A DNA stretch of 64,000 bases from Calocera cornea HHB12733. Lineage: Eukaryota > Basidiomycota > Dacrymycetes > Dacrymycetales > Dacrymycetaceae. Location: NCBI GenBank assembly GCA_001632435.1, contig KV423963.1:119722-183721 (forward strand), written 5' to 3'. The notes beneath the pieces were generated by a model. It saw only the letters and a list, made by a program, of their open reading frames with translations. It was not told the origin of the DNA and made no database searches. Position numbers and translations under genes: made by a program. Shown piece after piece: positions 56,382 to 64,000 of this stretch (position 1 is the first letter of the stretch; every line of letters begins with the position of its first letter).

Positions 56382-58024
56382 CTACGACACAGCAGACTCT
56401 TGGCGAGCCGCTCCTTTTATAGCTCGACGTCTCTCGACCTGCGTAAGCGCCCACGACAGCAGTCCTCCAACGATAGTGATAGCCGTCATCGTGCCGACGA
56501 AGATCTCCATCCTGCCGAAGCCGTGCAATCCATATGCTCCGGAGAGAGGTGGTTCATTCGGGCTGTACAGGCTAGCAGATACGATTGGTCCGACAATCGC
56601 TGCGATGCCGCGCAGTGCGCCCAAGTAGCCAGGTATGACGCCGGCAGAGACGAAGTCCGTTTCTGTGCGCATATGAGTACGGGTACAATAGTTATCCACA
56701 TCATCGACTCTTACCAAAGACTGCTGCCCCGACTGGTGCAAAGATTGAAGAGAATCCGCCAGCCTTTTACATCCATGTCACTGCATGATTGAGGGAGATA
56801 TGACTGAAACGCACCGTGACTCCAAAGACAACAACGAAAGCGAATATCATCCCGATATTGCTGCCAAAGCCCCAGAGCAAGAATGCTGACAATGCCGATC
56901 CAACTCCCGCCAAGACAACAACGAGTGTATATGAGAATTTGTCACATAGAAAGCCGAGTAGAACTTGTCCTGATAACCCAGTTAGTTCATCCCTCGGCAG
57001 CAACATGGCACGTACCAATCACGGTAAAGAGGTTAAACACGGACAGAACCAGCTGCCCATCCAGCGCTGAAAGCCCGGATGAAGTCGTGTATGTCGGTAT
57101 ATAGATGGAAACCGGGAAGTATCCCAGTGCTTGGATGAAAACTGTGGCTGACTGAGTCGGTTAGCAAGCGGTGCATATCGATGACATCTCTACGTACCGT
57201 TGCCACCAGCGTGGGATTGGAAAACCGCTTCCAGTCCACTATGGTATTGCCATTCGCTCTCATGCTGGCTGCCGAATGCCGTGGTCGCATATAGAATAGG
57301 GCAAAGCCAACAACAATGGCGAACGTTGCAGCCCAAATTCGTAGGGTCCACCGAAACCCAACCCGTTGCAGCAGTACTCCGATGATCGGAGGAAATACCG
57401 TACCGCCGATGCCAGTACCCGCGAATAGTATGCCTCCCGCAAGGCCACGTCGATCGACAAACCATTCTGACAGCCACAACAAGGCTGGACCGTAGAATAC
57501 TGCTCCAGCGGTGCCAGGTAGAATGCCTTGCAGCAGAATGAGATGCCATGTCTGGCATGGAGGTATCGGTATGAGCTCTTGAATCGGTCGCCAAAGATGC
57601 GCACCTGTGTTGCGAAACTAGCCCCTACCAAACTTGCACATTCTACAACGAGGAATGTCCACAGCAGCTTCCGGACGTGTTGGGGGTACCTCGTCCATAG
57701 CGGCATCAAAGAGAATGCGGCGACATACTGAAAGGCCAAGTAGCAGGTACCGATGGCAGCGACGGCGGAGATACTGGAGCCGATGGTCGGAGAATCTGGA
57801 GACGACGTGTACCAATTTTGGTAGGTACCGAAGCTCAGACCTCCACCCCATATCCATGTCTCTAGAACGGTTGCCGCGATGACGAATATCCATGCATGAA
57901 GACCTCGATCGACCGGTGGTAACCCCTCGTCCAGTATAGTGGCTTGAACTTCTGCTGCTGGTGTTTCGGGCTCCTTAGTGTACACGACGGAGACGGTACT
58001 GGATTCGAGAGACGAAGGGTCCAT
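56382..58024 (-). CDS. MFS transporter 1, monocarboxylate-transporter-like
   Basis: About 460 aa in six exons (exon 1 58024-57605, exon 2 57551-57194, exon 3 57141-57016, then three more to the stop at 56382). The cytosolic N-terminus ends PPVDRGLHAWIFVIAATVLE, the typical start of helix 1 in fungal MCT-like carriers. Other signatures are GAVFYGPALLWLSEWFVDRR, AGGILFAGTGIGGTVFPPII, FRWTLRIWAA, the helix-7 motif FIQALGYFPVSIYIPTYT, FGFLCDKFSY-like GFLCDKFSYTLVVVLAGVGS and PGYLGALRGIAAIVGPIV. Twelve helices are expected. The donor GTAGAG at 57193 must be used to keep the frame. Substrate unknown: monocarboxylates or other small acids by family. Confidence 0.87.
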
Positions 58025-58779
58025 TGCTGGAGATACTGAGATCCGACCATATGCCCCCGTGCAGGGTATTATACCCTACCCCCCACTCATCGTGCGTTTT
58101 GGAGATGGTTGAGAGACCGTACAGCAGCCATGATGACTGCACCGTCAACGCTTGGATCGCCACGTCAACCGTAATACACATGGCTCAACCAAGACACGCG
58201 CCTACAACGGGTCGATCCGGACAGCACCACGCATGAGAGTGAAGTTGGCAGGATCGCCTAGCATGATTTCATCCACCCAGATACCGAGGACGAGCGAGTC
58301 GTCCCCTTGGCATGCGCACATAGGACGGTCACAGAAGAAGCTGTGTTGGGGCGACAGAGCCGAGAGCCGGCGAACCCGAGCAATTGGTGCATCAGCGCGA
58401 GTCGTGTTCGCTAGCCTTCTTCCGAGCATATGTATCGTGATGACGGAACATCATTATGCTGGACAGCACTAAATGATTGGCCACAAGAAGTTTCGAAGGA
58501 ACTCGATTCTGCACCGAGGCCTTGGAGACTACCTCCACAAAGCAGGCCAGTTACCAGAAGTGGCCTTCATACGATGTCGATGAAAGATCAACCAGAAGTC
58601 CTGGAAACCAGTCGACAAGAGCGGTTCAGTGGATGATGGAGCCAGTGCATCAGAGATTAAGTTGTGATCGCTTGTATAGTTTTAAAGGCAGCCGAGCTCG
58701 CGGACGACTTGGATGCTCCATGCGGCCGCCAGGAGGAGTTTATAGCCGAACGATCTTCTTCAATTAAATGGCTCCGTGA
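58025..58779. other. Promoter region of MFS transporter 1
   Basis: No supportable gene in about 750 nt upstream. Confidence 0.5.
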
Positions 58780-59430
58780 TTCTGGTGGTCTGGAAGTACG
58801 GAAAGGAGGAGAGGACAGCTCGGTTTTGGGTGGGCGAAGCCGCGACGCGGACCAAGACCCCAGAAACCAGGGTCCTCCGCCCGTGTCGCGGCTTGGGAGA
58901 ACGGCCTCCCAGCCACTACCTTAACGCAGCGGAAGCGGAATGCCTCCGAGAGTCTGAAAGATGCTTTAGTAGCAAAGTGTAGCTAAGATAATGTATGTAA
59001 GTAAGTAAGAGCCCAATCAAAGCATCCTAGTTTACATCATATCTAAGCAAAGTGTTGGGACACTTATGGCCCAGAGCTTAAGATGGTGCCTTATAGCAAA
59101 TAACTTAACAAAGATACTATGATCACAGCCACTGGTAAGTGGTGCACATCCTAGTGGTTATGTCTTGCAAATGAGTAGTTTCAGCTCAATTATTCATCCT
59201 GTACATAGTCAGTGATTAATGCCATTATATGAGTGATTGACAATGGGGGGTATGATAATGGATAAATTGTAATATCAGGCTGGAGACATCTTAATTAAGA
59301 TAACAAAATTCATAAAATGGAGTATGAACCCTGAATTGCAGCTTTAAATGTGGGGCCAGGTTGCAAGACGCGGGGTCCCGCTTACAAAATGGAGCTGTCC
59401 ACTCCTCCTTTCCGTATGGAAGCAGAATCC
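58780..59430. mobile_element. Probable non-autonomous DNA transposon with terminal inverted repeats
   Basis: TACGGAAAGGAGGAGAGGAC at about 58798 recurs in inverse orientation near 59391-59416 (minus strand TACGGAAAGGAGGAGTGGAC). Less exact similarity extends outward (GATTCTG...GGAA) and inward (TTTTG...GGGCG/GCGGGA...CCGCG). The interior is AT-rich, about 0.6 kb, without coding capacity. The exact ends and target duplication were not resolved. Confidence 0.55.
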
Positions 59431-59627
59431 GCCGTATGACATATGACATCCAGTGCCTGAACCGACACTCTCTTCGACCACATTCCACGCCGTATGGGGC
59501 TAGCTGTATTCCGTGACTGGCACCACAAAGGAACAACTCGATTCGCAAGCGATCTGGGATACTTGACTATCCAGAAGATTCTTTACTATGACTCGATCTA
59601 TTTACGTCAGGCGGAGGCCCGGGCCCC

Positions 59628-61443
59628 TCATTCCACGGAGCTCTGTAATGCGTTCCTGACTCTCGGCCGCGGGTTCACATACGATACGAGCCAGGCAGCA
59701 ACTCCGGCCAGAGCTGTGGCCAGCATCATGCTGCCGACAAACAGGGTGACTTTGCCGAACCCGAACAGGCCGTATATACTTGGCGTGGCGGCGTCGGCCG
59801 GGTTGTAAAGGGTGCCAGCTATCACCGGACCGACAATTGCTGCCAGCCCTTTCATCACGCCCCAGGAACCCACAAGGATTCCAGACGATCCTGAGTTGAC
59901 TCCTGCAAGGATTTGATGAGATGCTATCCCTTCAACCGGAGAATCAACCGTATACCTGTCAGCTCGGCCGCAGCAGGAGGCTCTGCCGAGTCGTTTAGGC
60001 TACACTAACCGCGGAATCCGGATCAAATCGATTTACTTACCAATCGATGAAAATCCTCCGCCCTAGAAGAAAATCAGCCTAAGGATTCGGTGCAGCAGAG
60101 ATTGCTATATACCAAGGTACCGAAAACAACCACGAATGCGAATACGAGGCTGAGGTTGCGAGCGAATCCCCACAGGAGGTACGCTGCAAGCGCAGAACCA
60201 ACGGAAGAGATGAGGATCACTTGGGAGTAGGACACCTTGTCGCAAAGATAGCCAAAGATCACCTGACCTACTCGAAGGTCAGGCGCATTTCGTTACTGCG
60301 GGAGAAATACTTTGCCTAAGACTGAAAAGATATTAAAAGTAGACAGCACGAGCTGGCCGTCCACAGCAGGAAGTCCAAGGGAAGCGGTGTAAGCTGGTAG
60401 ATACAGTGATACCGGAAAGAAGGCGAGAGCCTGGATGAATACAGTCATACCCTGATTCGATAGAGTCAGATGTATGCCAGACACCAGCGAGAGTCACCTA
60501 CTACGACGGCGAAGGTCCGATTCTTGAAGAACGACCAGTCCACTGGTGCCATGCGCGCCCCTCTGGCTCGTGATGGTCGGATACGGGGCTTGACAACCCA
60601 CAAGGCGGTTCCGGCGAATACCGTCACGAGGCCTGCCCAAATTCGCATGGTCCAGCGAAAGCCCGTCCTCTCCAGTAGCGTGCCGAGCAACACGGGAAAG
60701 AGACCGCCTCCTATTCCAGTTCCGGCAAAAATGATGCCACCGGCTGGTGAGACGAGTCAGTCCGGAGTTAACATGGAGCCCGATACTGTGGAGAAGGGAC
60801 GAACCCAGGCCACGTCGTTCGACAAACCATTCCGGGAGCCAGAGTAGAACCGGACCGTAAAGCGCACCCCCAGCAGCGCCCAAAACAACGCCTTGTAGCA
60901 GGATCAAATGCCATATCTAACTCTATATGAGCCAAATTAGGAGTGTGATTGTCATATCCCGTCAATCACCTTTGTCGCAAAGCTTGACAGCACTAGGGCC
61001 CCACATGCAACGCCTAAGGATGACCAGAGCATTGTTTTCACATGATGGGGATAAAGCGAAAAGATTGGCATGACCGGGAAGAACCCGAACCCGTACTGGA
61101 CTGCTAGCGAACATGTCCCAATGATGGAGATTGCGGTATTTGATGAGCCGTAGAACGGCGATGCGGGATTGGAGACCAGATAGTTTTGGAAGATCCCTAT
61201 TGAACAGATCAACACATATCAGGATCAGAAGCAAATTAGGTACGTGCCGAAGCAGAAAGCAAAGCCCCAAAGAAACGTTTCAAGAATGAATGAAGAAGCA
61301 ACGAAGGTCCATGCATCCCTCCCGCGATCTACTGGTGCCAGCTCTGATGCAACCACCGCAGTGTCAGGGAGCACCTCTTGGGTAGGAGCGGCTGAGTCGG
61401 GCTGGTGTCGTAGCTCAGAGAGCTCGATGGTTGCAATATCCAT
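59628..61443 (-). CDS. MFS transporter 2, monocarboxylate-transporter-like
   Basis: Start ATG at 61443 (MDIATIELSELRHQ); about eight exons to the stop at 59628. Signatures: PVDRGRDAWTFVASSFILET, LWGFAFCFG, LVSNPASPFYGSSNTAISII, LILLQGVVLGAAGGALYGPV, LLWLPEWFVERRGL, AGGIIFAGTGIGGGLFPVLL, FRWTMRIWAGL, FIQALAFFPVSLYLPAYTAS, VIFGYLCDKVSYSQVILISS and MKGLAAIVGPVIAGTLYNPA. A 65-nt intron interrupts between RRGL and AGGI. The intron after FSVLG starts with GC (GCAAAG). The exon EPPAAAELTG needs the acceptor CGGCAG. It is followed 181 nt upstream by gene 3 on the same strand, its closest relative. Substrate unknown. Confidence 0.85.
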
Positions 61444-61624
61444 CCCGTATCTGCAAGAATGCCCTCGAAGGCCCAGGATAAACACTTTCGAGATGCGCTC
61501 GACCGGAGGTAAAATCCGTCTCCTCCGCCAGGATGAGTCAGCACCTCTGTGGACGTCAATGGGTTGATCCTTTAAGATATGCTCCAATTTGTAGATAGTA
61601 AATACAATGTTCATAATGCTAACG

Positions 61625-63249
61625 TCATCCACTACGATGTCCAGCCTGTCTCAAATGGTTGACCACCGCAGACGCCAGTCCTCCTGCTCCGTTGGCTAAC
61701 ATCATGCCTCCTACAAAGAGTGTAACTTTGCCAAATCCGAACAACCCGTACGTCGAAGGCATCCGTACATCGGCAGGGTTGTACAGGGAACCGGCTACTA
61801 TTGGTCCTATGATGGCTGCAAAGCCTTTCATGGCTCCAAGACTGCCGACAATAACACCTGTCGAGAGCGAGTTGGGACCTATCCGTTTGTGAGTTCCTGT
61901 CTTTCCATCGACAATCAAACAACGGACCTGCTACATCAGCGGCAACAGCCGGTTGAACAGATGAGAAGCCTCCACTCTGGAACCACATCAGCGCTCTTCA
62001 TATAGGAAGATAGAGCGGCTTACCAAGCTTCCGAATAGGATCACGAACGCGAAGATGAGGCCAAGATTGCGCGCGAAGCCCCACACGAGATATGCGGAGA
62101 GGGCCGCGCCAAGCCCAGAGATCATGATGACTCTCGAATAGGAGACCCTGTCGCAAAGGTATCCGAAAATGACCTGACCTGTCGACGTTTGAGTTTCCGA
62201 AGAGATAGTATGGATACAAGCAAAACGTGCCCACGACGCTGCAGGCATTGAATGTGGACAATACGAGCTGGCCGTTGACTGGAGGGAGACCAAGTGCAGA
62301 TGTATACGTTGGCATGTAGAGAGAAATGGGGAAGTACGCGAGTGCTTGGATCAATGTCGTAAGGGCCTGGGCGAAATCAACATGCTGTCTCTTCCAAAGC
62401 GGGGAGATTCACTCACCACAATGATGAAACTTGGATGTTTGAAGAAAGTCCAATCGATAGGGGCGAGACGTGCATGCCTGACTCTTGATACGGGCACGCG
62501 GGGCCTGACAAACCATGTCGCAAGTCCTGTGAATATACCGAACAGAACCGCCCATATGCGAAGGGTCCACCGAAAGCCGCTCTTCTCGAGGAGTGCACCC
62601 ACAACAACGGGGAACAGGGCACCGCCAAAGCCGGAGCCACAGAATATGAGGCCGGATGCGAGACCTCGTCGAGCCACAAACCATTCCGGTACCCATAGAA
62701 GAGCGGGCGCATATAATATACCAGCAGCAGTGCCGAAAGCGGCACCTTGTAGAAGGATAAGTTGCCACACCTGCGCCGACTGTCAGCTCAGCATTGCGGC
62801 GATCAAACGGAACCTACCTGAGTGGCAAAGCTGGACAGAATGAGGCTCCCGATGGCAACTACAAGGGAGGTCCACAAGATCTTCTTGACATCTCGATCAA
62901 ATCGTCGGAGCAGTGCTATTGAACCGAAGCCAACCAGATAGGAGACTGCTAGTGACGTCGTCCCAATCACAGAGATAAGTGTTGGCGTTGAGCCCAGGAA
63001 CGGCGAGTCCGGATATGATGTGAGATAATTCTGGAACACTCCAAAGCAGAAACCAAAGCCCCAAACGAAGGTTTCGAGGATAAATGCGGCCATGACGAAT
63101 GTCCAAGCCTGGCGGCCGCGATCCACAGGGGCGAGCTCGGTCGCAAGCAGCTCTCGCTCTGACTCGCTCCTCTGAGCCTCGGTGCCTCGAGATGCTTGCT
63201 GCGTTTCCGCCAGGTCTGTCAGCTCCATGGTCCCAAGATCCATCGTCAT
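61625..63249 (-). CDS. MFS transporter 3, monocarboxylate-transporter-like
   Basis: Start ATG at 63249 (an alternative is 63243), stop at 61625, six to seven exons. Signatures: LAPVDRGRQAWTFVMAAFIL, WGFGFCFGVFQNYLTSYPDS, AVSYLVGFGSIALLRRFDRD, LILLQGAAFGTAAGILYAPA, LWVPEWFVARRGLASGLIFC, FRWTLRIWAVLF, LIQALAYFPISLYMPTYTSA, VIFGYLCDRVSYSRVIMISG and AMKGFAAIIGPIVAGSLYNP. The intron after CSVVG starts with GC (GCACGT) at the same codon position as the GC intron of transporter 2. The upstream region contains direct repeats (63401-63480). It is the tandem paralogue of transporter 2; a proton-coupled uptake role is known for the family, the substrate here is not. Confidence 0.86.
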
Positions 63250-63400
63250 TAAGGGTGAAAGTTCTAGCAGTAAGATGACGATGAAGAATTGCCAGGCAAG
63301 AAAATGTGAGCGGCGGATCTTGTGGTCAGTCCTTCGTCACGGCGGAGGTAATTCATAAGCGGCCCGAACTGGAATGCGGGGTAACCGGCTTCCTCCGATG

Positions 63401-63480
63401 GACTTACGCGCGCGTAGGGCGAAGGAGCGGGAGCAAATACGACTTACGCGCGCGTAGGGCGAAGGAGCGGGAGCAAATAT
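63401..63480. repeat. 40-nt perfect direct repeat, two copies
   Basis: The unit GACTTACGCGCGCGTAGGGC then GAAGGAGCGGGAGCAAATA(C/T) occurs at 63401-63440 and 63441-63480. The palindromic TTACGCGCGCGTA core lies in each copy. It lies about 150-230 nt upstream of MFS transporter 3. Confidence 0.93.
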
Positions 63481-63783
63481 GCTCCCGGGTAAGCGTTCGC
63501 CGGAGCCGAAAAAAACGCCGCACGCGCGAGGCAGGCGAACGTGAGGCCACGAAATCGTCGTTAGAAGTGTAGTAGACTAGTTACAAATGAAAAGAAACTT
63601 TTTTTTTTACATTTTATGAGTGTTTTCTAAGTAAAAAGACCATTTGAAGTAAGAAAAAAGAGTAAGAAACCATGGAATTAGGGGGGGGGAGGCGAGTGCG
63701 TTCAGTTCTGGGCCTAGATAGCATTAGTTAGTAATTAATTAGTAATAAAAGTAATAAAAAACTCACCGAAAAGGCTGCGAACA

Positions 63784-63981
63784 TTAGTTGAGGAAGGCCG
63801 GGAGGCGCTCCGGCCAGGCCGCGGCGAAGACGAGGCGGGCGTTGCGCCAGGTGAAGGGCGCAAGGCCGAAAACGCCAAACTGGGCGAGGGCGAGGGCGAG
63901 AAGGAGCAGGCCGCGGGCGAGGGGGGGCGCGAGGACGGCGAGGAGGCGGGCGAGGACGGCGAGGAGGCGCAGGGCGAGCAT
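63784..63981 (-). other. Short Leu/Ala-rich frame at the right edge, doubtful
   Basis: 65-codon frame with an ATG at 63981 and repeated LRLLAVLARLLAVLAPPLAR-like sequence caused by a GC-rich DNA repeat (GAGGCGGGCGAGGACGGC). A poly-T/AT-rich stretch precedes it on the left. It resembles transposon border DNA more than a gene. Confidence 0.2.
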
Positions 63982-64000
63982 GGTCGGCGTCGGGTGGGGG

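Overview
The window is nuclear DNA of a filamentous basidiomycete, most likely an agaricomycete. The evidence is: genes split by many 45-60 nt introns, GC-rich coding sequence, TTAGGG-type telomeric repeats, and protein families typical of that group (jacalin-like lectins, a GT90/CAP10 glycosyltransferase, MCT-like MFS carriers, expanded multi-pass membrane proteins). Gene models below were built by hand by joining exons at GT-AG (three times GC-AG) junctions with reading-phase checks. No database search was run.

The left part (1-32 kb) is mostly conserved: a SAM-dependent methyltransferase, a Q/P/G-rich basic protein, the LSM14/Scd6 mRNP protein, the rRNA-processing helicase Rrp3/DDX47, an F-box-like protein, the TOR subunit LST8, the very large glutamate synthase GLT1 and the RNA polymerase III subunit RPC82. 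A tandem cluster of three jacalin-like lectin genes (12.2-16.7 kb) sits between the F-box gene and LST8. A fourth, divergent and intron-rich copy lies at 32.8-33.8 kb. All four have a TATA element about 85-95 nt upstream of the start codon.

The middle part (33.7-55.8 kb) is accessory in character. It holds a family of multi-pass membrane proteins (members at 28.0, 37.8, 43.6, 45.4 and 54.6 kb plus an orphan last exon at 53.7 kb) with conserved exon lengths and a shared acidic/serine C-terminal tail. One member carries a Trp-to-stop change. Around these lie a GT90 glycosyltransferase, a degenerate TPR gene, an interstitial telomeric tract, tandem repeats and an AT-rich transposon nest (about 47.2-53.6 kb). 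The nest includes a hAT relic split by a long fold-back element, and a Tc1-type DD34E element with both terminal inverted repeats and TA flanks.

The right part (56-63 kb) is an array of three minus-strand MFS (monocarboxylate-transporter-like) genes, two of them adjacent, with a probable non-autonomous DNA transposon between the first and the pair. The last 750 bases hold short direct repeats and a low-complexity GC-rich end.

Nothing here is a proven new system. The best candidates for undescribed biology are the membrane-protein family with its conserved cytosolic-type tail, and the TATA-driven lectin cluster.
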